Positions 43,190-53,800 of a DNA stretch of 64,000 bases are shown here, in pieces (positions within the stretch are counted from its first letter, which is position 1; every line of letters starts with the position of its first letter). The notes under the pieces were generated by a model, which was not told the origin of the DNA, did not search any database, and saw only the letters and a program-made list of their open reading frames with translations. The position numbers and the translations under genes are program-made. Source of the stretch: an uncultured Prevotellaceae bacterium (GTDB lineage: Bacteria > Bacteroidota > Bacteroidia > Bacteroidales > Bacteroidaceae); contig CAMZCM010000001.1 in NCBI GenBank assembly GCA_947305005.1, forward strand, positions 186,001 to 250,000, given 5' to 3'.

Positions 43190-43268
43190 CAGATTAACAA
43201 TTAACCTATAGGCCCTATAGGCCCTCTAAGATTTTTTATTTTTCACTTTTCACTCTTCATTCTTCACT
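43178..43268. repeat. Repeat cluster between the macroglobulin gene and surE
   Basis: ATTAAC-type copies (43178-43206) overlap the macroglobulin 3' end. Then come two CCTATAGG palindromes (about 43204-43222) and a TTTTCACTCTTCATTC-type repeat (43232-43268) that runs right up to the surE start. Confidence 0.7.
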
Positions 43269-44057
43269 TTGATACCTCCTCTCATCCTTATCACCAACGA
43301 CGACGGCTATCAGGCCGCAGGCATCCAAGCTCTGGCCCGCACGGTAGCACCTTTTGCGGAGGTCTATGTCGTGGCTCCTGATGGCGCCCGTTCTGGCTCT
43401 GCTGCGTCCATTACTAGCACGATGCCCGTCATGCTGCGTACCATCACGCCGCTTCCTCAGGGCTATCCCGCCTCCACCCATCTCTTCGCTTGTTCAGGCA
43501 CTCCGGTGGATTGCGTGAAGCTCGCTTGGGAACAGCTATTGCCCCAGCGTCCAGCCCTCATCCTCAGCGGCATCAATCATGGCGACAATGCTAGCATCAG
43601 CGTCCATTACAGCGGCACGATGGGCGCCGTCTTCGAAGGTTGCATGAAAGGTATCCCCAGCATCGGCCTTTCGTTGTGGCTTCAACGTGGGCAGCGCTAT
43701 GAGGATCATCCTGTCGGTGACGACACCCTCGCGGCCATCGCTACCCTCTGTCAGCGTGTCATAGAGAACGGGCTGCCTCAGGATGTCTGTCTCAATGTCA
43801 ACCTGCCTACAGCTCATGTCTTTCGTGGTTGGCAAGTCTGTCGGCAGGCACGTGGTCAATGGACATCCGAGTGGGCTGATGCAGCCCATCCATTCGGTCA
43901 GAAAGCATATTGGCTTACGGGTACTTTCACGGACCTGGAACCCGAAGCAACAGATACAGATTTCTCCGCCCTCCGTGCCGGTTATTGCTCCATCGTGCCT
44001 ATTACGGTGGATATGACCGCTCATGATGTGCTGGAAAAAATGAAACAATTGATATGA
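43269..44057 (+). CDS. surE: 5'/3'-nucleotidase SurE
   Basis: 262 aa. It removes phosphate from nucleoside monophosphates during stress survival. The metal site ITNDDG (residues 8-13) is at the N-terminus, and the loop VVAPDGARSGSAAS, CSGTPVDCVKLAW and LSGINHGDNASISVHYSGTMGAVFEG follow. The only plausible start is TTG 43269 (MIPPLILITNDDG); no ATG or GTG exists upstream in frame before the repeat. It overlaps lpxB by 4 nt (ATGA). Confidence 0.94.
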   Translation: MIPPLILITNDDGYQAAGIQALARTVAPFAEVYVVAPDGARSGSAASITSTMPVMLRTITPLPQGYPASTHLFACSGTPVDCVKLAWEQLLPQRPALILSGINHGDNASISVHYSGTMGAVFEGCMKGIPSIGLSLWLQRGQRYEDHPVGDDTLAAIATLCQRVIENGLPQDVCLNVNLPTAHVFRGWQVCRQARGQWTSEWADAAHPFGQKAYWLTGTFTDLEPEATDTDFSALRAGYCSIVPITVDMTAHDVLEKMKQLI

Positions 44058-45175
44058 GATATTACCTGATAGCAGGTGAGGCCAGTGGCGACCTTCACGC
44101 CTCCCACCTGATTACCGCATTAAAAGCCGAGGATCCTGAGGCCGAGTTCCGTGGCTTCGGAGGTGACCTGATGGAACAGGCTGGCATGACGCTTGTGCGG
44201 CACTACCGTGATTTGGCTTTCATGGGCGTCTTCGCCGTGGTCATGCATCTGCGCACCATCCTGAAAGGGATGAAGCAGTGCAAACAGGATGTTGTGGATT
44301 GGAAACCTGATGTGGTCATTCTTGTCGATTATCCTGGCTTTAACCTCAAGATGGCCAAATTCATTCATGCCCAAGGCCTTTGCCCTGTCTATTATTATAT
44401 CGCTCCCAAGCTTTGGGCGTGGAAGGAATGGCGCATCAAAGCTGTCCGCCGTGATGTCGATGAGATCTTCTCCATCCTGCCGTTTGAGGTCGATTTCTTC
44501 GAGAAGAAACACGGCTATCCCATTCACTATGTGGGCAATCCTACCGTCGATGAGATTGCGGCTTATCAGAAAGCCCATCCCATGCAGGAGGAACGGAGAG
44601 AGAGCCTTATAGCCCTCCTTGCTGGCAGCCGCACCCACGAAATCCGTGATAACTTGCCTCGCATGATTGAGGCGGCACAGCCGTTCTTAGACCGTTACCG
44701 TCTCGTGATAGCCGGTGCTCCGGGCATTGAGCCGGATTTCTATCAGCAGTATATCGGGGGACACAATGTAGAGATTGTCTATGGACGTACCTTCGATCTC
44801 CTTTCCTCTGCCACTGCAGCCCTTGTTACTTCTGGCACAGCGACTTTGGAAACCGCCCTCTTCCGTGTGCCGCAGGTCGTCTGCTACTTTATGCAGATTC
44901 GTTGGCTGGCCAAACTAATCCGTAAAGTTCTCCTTAGAGTCCCCTATTTCTCGCTCGTCAATCTGGTAGCTGGACGAGAAGTCGTTCCTGAACTCTTGGC
45001 AGACCAGATGAACGTTACGAACTGCCGTCGTCACCTCGAAGCCGTCCTGCCAGGCGGCACCGACCGCAACGCCCAGCTGCAGGGCTATGAGGAGATGGCA
45101 GCCAGGCTAGGTGAGCCGGGTGCTCCACAACGAGCTGCTAAAATGATGGTGCAACAACTACGGCAAGTCAAATAA
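44054..45175 (+). CDS. lpxB: Lipid-A-disaccharide synthase
   Basis: 373 aa GT19 enzyme joining UDP-diacylglucosamine and lipid X. The N-terminus MRYYLIAGEASGDLHASHLI is the family signature, with RGFGGDLMEQAGM, VDYPGFNLKMAKF, YYIAPKLWAWKEWRIKAVR and the C-terminal TSGTATLETALFRVPQVVCY. surE-lpxB is a common pairing in Bacteroidota. The window thus encodes part of lipid A synthesis beside lipid carrier recycling (uppP). Confidence 0.96.
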   Translation: MRYYLIAGEASGDLHASHLITALKAEDPEAEFRGFGGDLMEQAGMTLVRHYRDLAFMGVFAVVMHLRTILKGMKQCKQDVVDWKPDVVILVDYPGFNLKMAKFIHAQGLCPVYYYIAPKLWAWKEWRIKAVRRDVDEIFSILPFEVDFFEKKHGYPIHYVGNPTVDEIAAYQKAHPMQEERRESLIALLAGSRTHEIRDNLPRMIEAAQPFLDRYRLVIAGAPGIEPDFYQQYIGGHNVEIVYGRTFDLLSSATAALVTSGTATLETALFRVPQVVCYFMQIRWLAKLIRKVLLRVPYFSLVNLVAGREVVPELLADQMNVTNCRRHLEAVLPGGTDRNAQLQGYEEMAARLGEPGAPQRAAKMMVQQLRQVK

Positions 45176-45205
45176 AGATATTTCTTACATCATATAATTC
45201 AGACT

Positions 45206-46705
45206 ATGAGAATCGCCTCTTTCATTTGCTTTCTTTTCCTTCTACCTGCTGTCATAGTAGCTCAGGAGAGACCTACAACCGATAGCTACGACGTCAATTT
45301 TGACCGTAGTACGAAGCGCACACGTAGCGATCGTATTCTCAACTCCCTTACTATGGGAGGAAACACTGTGCAGGTCGATGATTCTCAGTACATGTATCAT
45401 GACCTTACGGCACAACGTTTTGTCGTGCGACCAGGCCAGACAGTGACGCCTTACTTTGGCTTCACGGGCTCTTGGATGCAGGGCTATGTCTATATTGACC
45501 TTAACCGTAATGGGAGCTTCGATGTGCAGCAGCCTGGCGCAAACGGCGAACTACAGGCTGGCAACGAGTTAGTGAGCTTTGCAGGAATGAATCTTAATGG
45601 CGGAAAATTCAACAGCGCGGGCGAGAGCCTTCAGAACCTCTCCGCAGTACAGCCACCGCAGTTCACCATACCCAATGACTTGACACCTGGCTACTACATG
45701 ATGCGTTGGAAGATTGATTGGGACAATTGTGATCCCGCTGGCCGCGTGGATGCACAAAACTCTATCATCAACAATGGCGGTGTAATTGCCGATGTCCTAC
45801 TCTATGTCACAACGGAGCCTGTCGGTGACGCCTACCAACTCGTTTTTGCCGATGAGTTTAACCAGCCTGATGGCAGTAGCCCTGATGTTGACAAGTGGCG
45901 CGTCTCTACACGTCGGAAAAGCACTTGGAACAGATGGATCGGTGATTCGCCAGATGTAGCCTTCATCCAAGGCGGACACCTTGTCTGTCGTGCTATTCCC
46001 AACCCTGATACCACCACAGATAATATACCGATGCTCACTGGAGCGATAGAGACAAGGGATCTTTTTTCCTTCACATACGGAAAGGTTGAGGTGCGTTTAC
46101 GTACTGAGCCTTACGCAGGTAATTTCCCGGCAGCATGGATGATGCCGCAGCCACCATGTGAGAGTTGGCCGAATGCAGGAGAGATAGATATCTTTGAGGC
46201 AATTGATGCGCAGAACACCTCGTTTCACACAATTCATTCCCATTGGAGTTACGATTTAGGAAATAAAAGCAACCCAAAGAGTTCGTTCACGAAGAGTGTT
46301 ACTGTTGGTCAATGGCATGTCTATGGCCTTGAATGGACAGAGGAGCATCTCATCTTCACCGTTGACGGCGTCGGGGCAGGAACCTATGAGCGTAGCAACG
46401 ATGAGGCTGTAGTTGAACAGGGACAGTGGCCTTTTACTCATCCATTCTATCTCATCTTAAACCAGAGCGTTGGTGATGGTTCGTGGGCAAAGGCGGCAGA
46501 TACTTCTCACACTTATGAAACCCGTTTCGACTATGTTCGTGTCTATCAGCAGATGAGTGATGATGCCATTCAGGATCTTGCGGATGATGCTTGTCATCGC
46601 ACAGCCGATGCCGCCTATTATGATCTCTCCGGACGTCCTTACACCTCCCGTCCTCATAGCCCGGGTCTCTATCTGCATGGCGGACGTAAAACCATCATTC
46701 GCTAA
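45206..46705 (+). CDS. Secreted GH16 beta-glucanase-like enzyme with N-terminal GEVED-like domain
   Basis: 499 aa. Signal peptide MRIASFICFLFLLPAVIVAQ; residues about 50-205 resemble the GEVED domain (YVYIDLNRNGSFD, LTPGYYMMRWKIDWDNCDP). The GH16 catalytic domain begins at YQLVFADEFNQPDGSSPDVDKW. The retaining catalytic triad is intact as E326-x-D328-xx-E331 in GEIDIFEA. It probably cleaves beta-1,3/1,4-glucans (laminarin or cereal glucan); exact specificity is not readable. The C-terminal tail YYDLSGRPY...GLYLHGGRKTIIR recurs in two other secreted proteins of the window. It lies 30 nt after lpxB. Confidence 0.9.
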   Translation: MRIASFICFLFLLPAVIVAQERPTTDSYDVNFDRSTKRTRSDRILNSLTMGGNTVQVDDSQYMYHDLTAQRFVVRPGQTVTPYFGFTGSWMQGYVYIDLNRNGSFDVQQPGANGELQAGNELVSFAGMNLNGGKFNSAGESLQNLSAVQPPQFTIPNDLTPGYYMMRWKIDWDNCDPAGRVDAQNSIINNGGVIADVLLYVTTEPVGDAYQLVFADEFNQPDGSSPDVDKWRVSTRRKSTWNRWIGDSPDVAFIQGGHLVCRAIPNPDTTTDNIPMLTGAIETRDLFSFTYGKVEVRLRTEPYAGNFPAAWMMPQPPCESWPNAGEIDIFEAIDAQNTSFHTIHSHWSYDLGNKSNPKSSFTKSVTVGQWHVYGLEWTEEHLIFTVDGVGAGTYERSNDEAVVEQGQWPFTHPFYLILNQSVGDGSWAKAADTSHTYETRFDYVRVYQQMSDDAIQDLADDACHRTADAAYYDLSGRPYTSRPHSPGLYLHGGRKTIIR

Positions 46706-46792
46706 AGCACGAGCTGCCTTTTGCTCATATCAGCATGAAAAATAGAGTTTTTAAGGAAAAAAAGCACAAGGATAGTCTCTTATTCATTATAT

Positions 46793-46813
46793 AATGTGTA
46801 ACTTTGCGCCGCA
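46793..46813 (+). promoter_or_regulatory. Promoter of the decarboxylase operon
   Basis: TAACTTTG at 46799-46806. The 21-bp block 46793-46813 matches 34933-34953 (flippase-like gene promoter) at 20 of 21 positions. The leader is about 41 nt to ATG 46852. Confidence 0.75.
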
Positions 46814-46851
46814 TTTTCAAAAACTATATAAACTCAACAATCAAAGTTGCA

Positions 46852-48423
46852 ATGAGCAAACAGACAGAAAAGATTCAGGAGCTGATTGAGCTCCGTGCCA
46901 AAGCTCGTCTGGGCGGCGGCGAGAAAGCCATTGAGAAGCAACATGAGCGTGGTAAATATACCGCTCGCGAGCGCATCGCTATGCTGCTCGATGAAGGTAG
47001 CTTCGAGGAAATGGACATGTTCGTAACACATCGCTGCCACAACTTCGGTATGGAGAAGAAGCAGTATATGGGCGACGGCGTCGTAACGGGTTATGGTACG
47101 ATTGCAGGTCGCCTTGTTTATGTCTTTGCACAGGATTTCACCGTCAATGCTGGTTCTCTCTCCGAGACTATGGCCCAGAAGATCTGCAAGGTCATGGACC
47201 AGGCCATGAAGGTTGGTGCTCCCGTGATTGGTCTCAACGACTCCGGCGGTGCCCGTATCCAGGAAGGCATCAACGCACTGGCAGGTTACTCTGAGATTTT
47301 CCAGCGTAACATCATGGCCAGCGGCGTCATTCCCCAGATCAGCGGTATCTTCGGCCCTTGTGCCGGTGGCGCTGTCTATAGCCCCGCGCTGACCGACTTC
47401 ACGCTGATGATGGAAGGAACGAGCTATATGTTCCTCACCGGTCCCGCCGTCGTAAAGACCGTGCTGGGCGAGGTGGTGACACAGGAAGAGTTGGGTGGTG
47501 CCAGCGTGCATAGCACCAAGAGCGGTGTGACCCACTTCACCGCCAAGACGGAGGAAGAGGCTATGGCTATGATCAAGCAGCTCCTCAGCTATCTCCCCCA
47601 GAACAATCTGGAGAAGACTCCGCGCGTAGAGTGCACTGACCCTATCGACCGCAAGGACGACTACCTCAACGAGATTATTCCCGACAACCCCAACATGCCT
47701 TATGACATGTACGAGGTCATTGCCAGCATCGTTGATGGCGGCGAGTTCTTCGAGGTTCAGCCCAACTTCGCTAAGAATATCATCGTAGGTTTCGCCCGCT
47801 TCAACGGCCAGAGCGTAGGTATCGTTGCCAACCAGCCCAAGCAGCTGGCCGGTGTGCTCGACTGCAATGCCAGTCGTAAGGGTGCCCGCTTCGTTCGTTT
47901 CTGCGACGCCTTCAATATTCCTATCGTCACACTCGTTGACGTCCCCGGCTTCCTGCCCGGTACAGGTCAGGAGTACAATGCCGTCATCCTGCACGGTGCT
48001 AAGTTGCTCTACGCTTACGGCGAGTGCACTGTGCCCAAGGTGACCGTTACCCTGCGCAAGAGCTACGGTGGTTCTCACATCGTGATGAGCTGTAAGCAGC
48101 TTCGTGGTGATATGAACTACGCTTGGCCCAGCGCTGAGATCGCTGTGATGGGTGCTGCCGGTGCAGCTGCCGTCCTCTATGCCAAGGAAGCGAAGGCCAT
48201 CAAGGAAGAGAAAGGCCCCGAAGCTGCTAAGGAATTCATCGCAGAGAAGGAGGCTGAATATACCAAGCTCTTCGCTAATCCCTATAACGCTGCCAAGTAT
48301 GGCTACATCGACGATGTCATCGAGCCGCGCAATACCCGCTTCCGCGTCATCCGCGCTTTGGAGCAGCTCGCTGACAAGCGTATGCAGAACCCCGCTAAGA
48401 AGCACGGGAACATTCCTCTCTAA
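46852..48423 (+). CDS. mmdA: Acyl-CoA carboxylase carboxyltransferase (methylmalonyl-CoA decarboxylase alpha)
   Basis: 523 aa from [23 protein letters not shown]; an upstream in-frame start at 46804 is inside the -7 box. Both carboxyltransferase halves are present, with [60 protein letters not shown] and [16 protein letters not shown]. In this operon (with OadG-, biotin- and OadB-type subunits) it should transfer CO2 from methylmalonyl-CoA (or propionyl-CoA in reverse) to biotin, for propionate production coupled to Na+ export. Confidence 0.92.
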   Translation: MSKQTEKIQELIELRAKARLGGGEKAIEKQHERGKYTARERIAMLLDEGSFEEMDMFVTHRCHNFGMEKKQYMGDGVVTGYGTIAGRLVYVFAQDFTVNAGSLSETMAQKICKVMDQAMKVGAPVIGLNDSGGARIQEGINALAGYSEIFQRNIMASGVIPQISGIFGPCAGGAVYSPALTDFTLMMEGTSYMFLTGPAVVKTVLGEVVTQEELGGASVHSTKSGVTHFTAKTEEEAMAMIKQLLSYLPQNNLEKTPRVECTDPIDRKDDYLNEIIPDNPNMPYDMYEVIASIVDGGEFFEVQPNFAKNIIVGFARFNGQSVGIVANQPKQLAGVLDCNASRKGARFVRFCDAFNIPIVTLVDVPGFLPGTGQEYNAVILHGAKLLYAYGECTVPKVTVTLRKSYGGSHIVMSCKQLRGDMNYAWPSAEIAVMGAAGAAAVLYAKEAKAIKEEKGPEAAKEFIAEKEAEYTKLFANPYNAAKYGYIDDVIEPRNTRFRVIRALEQLADKRMQNPAKKHGNIPL

Positions 48424-48435
48424 CACATTTAGATT

Positions 48436-48774
48436 ATGAGTATATTAGCTATCAATTGGTCAACCGTGTGGCTGATGACAGGTCTGGGTATCGGGACTGT
48501 CTTCGTGATCCTGCTCGTACTCTTCTTTGTCCTGTCCATCTTCAGCACAGTGACCCGCAAGACTCGTGATAAGGTCCTGACGGGCGTCGAAGCCGTGAAG
48601 ACTGTTGTGGAGAACGTGGTGGAGAAAGATGAAATGGCTGAGAACACACGCAATGCCGCCATCGCCACCGCAGTCTATCTCTACATGCAGGGACGCCACG
48701 ACGAAGAAAGTGGCAAAATCACCATCCGTCACACCAATTCCGCTTGGCACGCAGTGCTGAACAAACGACTTTAA
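48436..48774 (+). CDS. OadG-family (gamma/delta) small subunit of the Na+ pump
   Basis: 112 aa with one N-terminal membrane span (VWLMTGLGIGTVFVILLVLFFVLSIF) and a soluble tail. Position between the carboxyltransferase and biotin carrier, and this topology, match the OadG/MmdD assembly subunit. The C-terminal half (AVYLYMQGRHDEESGKITIRH) is the conserved part. It starts 12 nt after mmdA. Confidence 0.88.
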   Translation: MSILAINWSTVWLMTGLGIGTVFVILLVLFFVLSIFSTVTRKTRDKVLTGVEAVKTVVENVVEKDEMAENTRNAAIATAVYLYMQGRHDEESGKITIRHTNSAWHAVLNKRL

Positions 48775-48786
48775 TTATCCAAAACA

Positions 48787-49545
48787 ATGAAAGAATTCAA
48801 ATTCAATATCGACGGCAAGGAAATCAAAGCCACTGTAGAGCCTCAGGAAGATGGCATGTTGGCTGTGACCGTCAATGATACCACTTACACTGTTGAGGTG
48901 CCCGAGTTGATGAAGCAGGCACCCCGTCCCGTTGTGAACCACGCTGCAGCTCCCGCTCCCGTGGCTACCAAACCCATTGCTGCTGCTCCTGTTGCTTCCA
49001 ACGTTGTCGCTGCTCCGCTGCCTGGTACCATCACCAAGGTGCTCGTTAAGGAAGGCGATAAGGTGAAGAAGGGCGACACTCTGCTCACCATGGAGGCTAT
49101 GAAGATGGAGAACAGCATCACCGCTGAGGCTGATGGCATCGTTCGTAAGGTTCATGTAGGTGTTGGCGCCAGCGTCAATCAGGGCGACGCCCTTGTCGAT
49201 TTCGAAGGTCTTGCTGTGCCCCAGACAGCTCCTGCTGCACCTGCCTCAAAGCCCGCTGCCGCTCCTGCTCCTGCCGCTGCTCCCGCTCCCGCTCCCGCTG
49301 CAGCACCTGCCGCTGCCGCACCTGCTGCTGGCGCTCACACCGTTGAGGCTCCGCTGCCTGGCACCATCAAGCAGGTGCTCGTGGCCGTAGGTCAGGACAT
49401 CGCCGCTGGCGATACCGTTGTCGTCATGGAAGCCATGAAGATGGAGAACAACATCACGGCAGAGTTCGGTGGAAAGGTGACTGCTGTGAAGGTCGCTGTC
49501 GGCGATCAGGTTCAGAGTGGACAAGTGCTCGTGGAAACGGCTTAA
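48787..49545 (+). CDS. Biotin carrier protein with two biotinyl domains
   Basis: 252 aa. Residues 1-45 form a small leader domain ([20 protein letters not shown]). Two full biotinyl domains follow, each starting APLPGTI and each with the EAMKMEN biotinylation site: Lys106 and Lys218. They are separated by an Ala/Pro linker (about 145-182). Carriers of sodium-pumping decarboxylases normally have one such domain, so this is a tandem duplication. The two copies differ enough ([17 protein letters not shown] against [17 protein letters not shown]) that it is not a very recent event or assembly error. It accepts CO2 from mmdA and hands it to the membrane subunit. Confidence 0.95.
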   Translation: MKEFKFNIDGKEIKATVEPQEDGMLAVTVNDTTYTVEVPELMKQAPRPVVNHAAAPAPVATKPIAAAPVASNVVAAPLPGTITKVLVKEGDKVKKGDTLLTMEAMKMENSITAEADGIVRKVHVGVGASVNQGDALVDFEGLAVPQTAPAAPASKPAAAPAPAAAPAPAPAAAPAAAAPAAGAHTVEAPLPGTIKQVLVAVGQDIAAGDTVVVMEAMKMENNITAEFGGKVTAVKVAVGDQVQSGQVLVETA

Positions 49546-49556
49546 ATAATGAATAT

Positions 49557-50834
49557 ATGAAAAGTTATCTCAAGTTCTTAGGCCTTTTCGCAGCGCTTTT
49601 GCTCGTGCCTATGATGGCTTCTGCCCAAGACTTTGACTTTGCTTCAGCGATGACGAAGTTCTGGGACGATATGGCTATCACTAGCTTCTTCGTGGGTGAG
49701 GGCTGGAAGAATGCCGTGATGATCTGCATCGCTTGCTTCCTCCTGTGGCTCGCCATCCGGAAGCAGTATGAGCCCCTGTTGCTGCTACCCATCGCCTTCG
49801 GTATGTTGCTGTCCAACATCCCCGATGCCGGCTTGTTTCACACTGAGATGTGGAACAATGAGTTCCTGAATTCCGAGAGCCCCTTCTACCACAGCTATCG
49901 TCATATCGTGGCTGAGGGCGGACTGCTCGATATCCTTTATATTGGTGTGAAGATGGGTGTCTATCCCTGTCTCATCTTCCTCGGTGTAGGCGCTATGACC
50001 GACTTCGGTCCGCTGATTGCCAACCCGAAGAGCCTGTTGCTCGGTGCTGCCGCACAGGTGGGTATCTTTGTGACCTTCATCTGTGCGCACCTCATGGGCT
50101 TCACCAGCCCCGAGGCTGCCAGTATCGGCATCATCGGTGGCGCTGATGGTCCTACCGCTATCTTCCTCACCTCCAAGCTGGCTCCCCATCTCCTTGGTCC
50201 TATTGCCGTAGCTGCCTACAGCTACATGGCTCTCGTGCCCGTCATCCAACCGCCTATTATGCGTGCTCTGACGACCGAGAAGGAACGCAAGATCCAGATG
50301 AAACAGCTTCGTGTGGTCAGCAAGCGTGAGAAGATTCTCTTCCCCATCATCGTGGCCATCATCGTCAGCCTCATCCTGCCGAGTGCCGCCACCCTCATCG
50401 GCTGCCTCATGTTGGGTAACCTGATGAAAGAGAGCGGCGTCGTGGAGCGTCTGAGCAAGGCTGCCCAGAACGAGCTGAACAACATCGTGGTCATCTTCCT
50501 CGGCACTACTGTGGGTGCTACCGCTACCGCTGAAGCTTTCCTGAATTTCCAGACTATCGGCATCCTCGTTGTCGGCATCGTAGCCTTCGGCTTCGGTACT
50601 GCAGGTGGTGTGCTGCTGGCTAAGTTCATGAACCTGTTCGTGAAGGAGAAGATCAATCCGCTCATCGGTTCTGCCGGTGTCAGCGCTGTGCCTATGGCTG
50701 CCCGTGTCTCTCAGGCTGAAGGTGCCAAGGCCAATCCGCGTAACTTCCTGCTCATGCACGCCATGGGACCGAACGTCGCTGGTGTCATCGGCTCTGCTGT
50801 CGCTGCCGGTATCCTCCTCAGCTTCCTCGGCTAA
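49557..50834 (+). CDS. mmdB: Na+-translocating decarboxylase beta subunit
   Basis: 425 aa integral membrane protein of the OadB/MmdB/GcdB family, which decarboxylates carboxybiotin and exports Na+. Conserved segments: [59 protein letters not shown] with the key aspartate, and [19 protein letters not shown]. It carries an N-terminal extension (about 60 residues, [24 protein letters not shown]) resembling a signal peptide ahead of the usual start. It ends the four-gene operon before a strong terminator. Confidence 0.95.
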   Translation: MKSYLKFLGLFAALLLVPMMASAQDFDFASAMTKFWDDMAITSFFVGEGWKNAVMICIACFLLWLAIRKQYEPLLLLPIAFGMLLSNIPDAGLFHTEMWNNEFLNSESPFYHSYRHIVAEGGLLDILYIGVKMGVYPCLIFLGVGAMTDFGPLIANPKSLLLGAAAQVGIFVTFICAHLMGFTSPEAASIGIIGGADGPTAIFLTSKLAPHLLGPIAVAAYSYMALVPVIQPPIMRALTTEKERKIQMKQLRVVSKREKILFPIIVAIIVSLILPSAATLIGCLMLGNLMKESGVVERLSKAAQNELNNIVVIFLGTTVGATATAEAFLNFQTIGILVVGIVAFGFGTAGGVLLAKFMNLFVKEKINPLIGSAGVSAVPMAARVSQAEGAKANPRNFLLMHAMGPNVAGVIGSAVAAGILLSFLG

Positions 50835-50855
50835 GATACATCTTATTATATAAAG

Positions 50856-50890
50856 CAACGCGGGAACGAAAAAACGTTCCCGCGTTGTTT
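50856..50890. terminator. Bidirectional terminator between the decarboxylase operon and the glycosidase
   Basis: 13-bp perfect stem (50856-50868 with 50875-50887), A6 loop, then TTT. It serves both convergent genes. Confidence 0.9.
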
Positions 50891-50896
50891 GTTGAT

Positions 50897-53800
50897 TTAT
50901 TGATAGACAGCTTTCTTCTTAGGGCTGACATAGACCCCAGGTGTGGTAGGCTTATCGCTTAATATACGTCCTTGCAGGTCGTACCAGTTCTCCTTACCCT
51001 TCGTAGAGGAGGTTGGGGCAGGGCTTTGGATACCAGTCGTTTCTTCTACGCCATTAAAGACATATACCGATGAGCCCGACAGAGACAGCGTCAGCGGTGT
51101 GTCAATGTCAATGGGGGTGTCGGTGGTGAGCCCTCTTAGTCGGCTCTGCTTAAAGGCATCCGTCAAGGTGATGCTGGCGTGGATGTATGCTGGAATCTCA
51201 AGCGCCTCGCGTAGCGTGGTAGTGAAGGTCTGTGCTGAGGTTGCAGGGTTACGTAGCGCCAGCATCGCTTTCTCGCCGTTCCAGGCTGCCCATCCATAGA
51301 CATTGGCTTTGCTGCCGTCCCACGGATTGCCGCCGACCCAGTGTACATCAGGAAGCACATCCTCCTGTTCCTTCTGCCACTTGATGCATTCGGCGAGATC
51401 ACCCCACAGCTTGCCGTTATTGATACTGTTCATCAATGCAAAGTCGGCATAGATCTCCACCATTCCGCTACCACAGGCAAAGGCGCATCTCATTTCACGC
51501 ACGATGTCATTGTAGTCCTGACTCATATTCGCCGCGCCACCGCCATACTTTGAAAGGATGAAGCCGTGAGTCATGAGGGTGTTGATGGGACAGAGTGGTG
51601 AGTTCTGCACGAAGTTCTGATAGACAAGGCGGTCGCGATAGGTGATCCACTGCTCGCGTGTATTGCCTTGGTTGCCGGTTGTGCCCCAGTCGTTCTCCTG
51701 ACGCCATACAGCATCCGTCGTCTGGAACCAGAAGGGCGATGCCCACGTGCCTACGGTGGTGTTCAGGAACACGTCGGGCTTCACCTTACGCAGTTCCTGC
51801 TCGATATTGATGATACCTTCGGCGTTCTCCTCGCCCGTAGCTCCAGCATCGGGACCGATGGAACTGAACTGGGCGCTGATGCCGTCGAATTTAAAGAAGT
51901 TGAAGTGATAGGTATTGAGCATATAGCTCGTGCGGTCGAGGAATACGTTGTAGTAGTCCGGATTCGACAGCTGCATTCCTCCGCGCGAACTCCAATAGCT
52001 GCGGCGGTAGTTACCGCTCTGTCCGTAACCGCCTACAGGACCGAGCCAGGCACCGATATGCGAATCCATGCTCCACGCTTTGTCGCTAAGATCCTGGAAG
52101 CCGTTGGGGAAATTGGGGTTGAATTCCCATGTACCGTAAGTATCCCATCCATCGTCCCACACGAAGGAGCCGATGCCCACTCCGTGCTTGTCAAAGAGCT
52201 TCGTCTTCCATTGGTTCAGGACTTCCATACATTGCGACTCGTTGAAGTTGGTGGTGTAGTCCGGATCGTTATTGCGGTTGATGTTCAGTTCGAACCACGA
52301 GTTGTACATGGGGAACGGACGCCAAGGCACAGCCCTCTCGCGCTCACTGTAGCAGAGGAAGGAGCGGCGTGCCTGCCCCGGGGCGATGAGACCGACAACG
52401 GTTCCCACCTTCCATGTCTTGCCTTTGGCCAGCGTCGTCTGTCGGCTCCACTCGCCCAGGATCTCCGTCTCCGTTGGTGCAGGCAGGTGGTAGTAGTATT
52501 TGAGCGCGTAGCTCAGGTTGATGTTACCCGAGGAGGTGTTGTCCGAGCCGTCGGAATTGAGTACTGCGAAGTAGCGTACCGTATAGTCGCCTGTTGCCGG
52601 TACGGTGAAGGTATAGATGTGATCGGTCTTTGCAGTGCCTGAGAAGCCGCTATGGTAGTCCGAAGCCACCACATTGCCATCAGCATCCACCAAGTCCACG
52701 CCCGCCATGGTGAGCCCGTGATTGCCGGAGGCATACATGAACTGCGCGTTGAATGTACCATCACCGCGCGAGAAGCCGATGCTCTTCTGCATCACCTTGA
52801 TTCTGTCGGACGTAAAGCCCAGCTCGTTGATACGAGGGGGAACTGCCGAGGGGGTGCTCCACGATGAGGGCGTCCACGCATCGGTGCGTGTGCCGCCCAC
52901 CTCTAATAGCGGTGCCGTCACCGAGGCACTAGCAGAGGGCAGGACGTTGGCAGCCGTATTGCCGTCATAGGCAAGTTCGGGAGCTATCACGTCGCAAGTC
53001 CAGGTGATGGTGCCGTTGCTGTCGAACGCAGCGGTGATACCATCCGTCGCGGTGTCGCGGAAATAGCGCACCAGATAATAGCCGGCTTCAGGGATTCGAA
53101 GCGAATAGACGTTCTTGGATTTCTCCCCGCCGGTGTACCCCTTATGGTAATCCCTGGCTACCACTTTGCCTGTAGCGGGATTGATGACATCCACGCCGGC
53201 GATGTCCAGACGATGCCTGCCGCTGGTGTACTGGAAGGTCACCTTCTGCGTACCGCTCGCCATGATGGCCAGATAGCCCTGCGTGCCGCAGATGTCATTG
53301 GCAGTGAGGCCGAGGTTGAGGATGCCTCGCGGCGTATCGGAACCAGGCGTCCAGTTGAAGCTCGTACTCGTCCAGCTACCATACACGAAAGGTTCGGTGT
53401 TCATGCCACCCACGATGCTGTTCTTGCCCATCGGAGTCTCCAGTCCGGCAAAAATCTTGTCGCTGGCAATCACCGCACCCCGTGTGTTGCCCACCACGGC
53501 CGGTGCCTGCTCACTCGAACTGTTATCCACCGTGTAGTGCATGGGGATGATGGCGTTCATGGCTGTATTCTTCACGGCAGTCAGTTCCAACTCCGTGCGA
53601 AGGTAGTGGGAGCCGTCGCGCAATACTGCGCGCCATGTCAGCTGTAGGTTGCTATACGTGTAGTCGGCTTCCAGTGCCTTGCCTGGCAGCTTCAATGAGC
53701 CTTTGGCGGCTGTGGCATCAGCGGTCAGATCCACCATGCGCACTTCGCCCAATGTCATCTCCGAGGCTTTCACCTCTTTGCCGTCGCCCAAGCGAAGTTC

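Noticed and set aside
46834-48426. 530-codon minus-strand open frame opposite mmdA
   Set aside because: It is an antisense shadow: the plus frame has complete carboxyltransferase motifs and an operon context, and the minus translation matches nothing recognisable.
49785-50858. 357-codon minus-strand frame opposite mmdB
   Set aside because: Antisense shadow of an obvious membrane subunit; the translation is very His/Glu/Asp-rich, typical of reversed codon bias.
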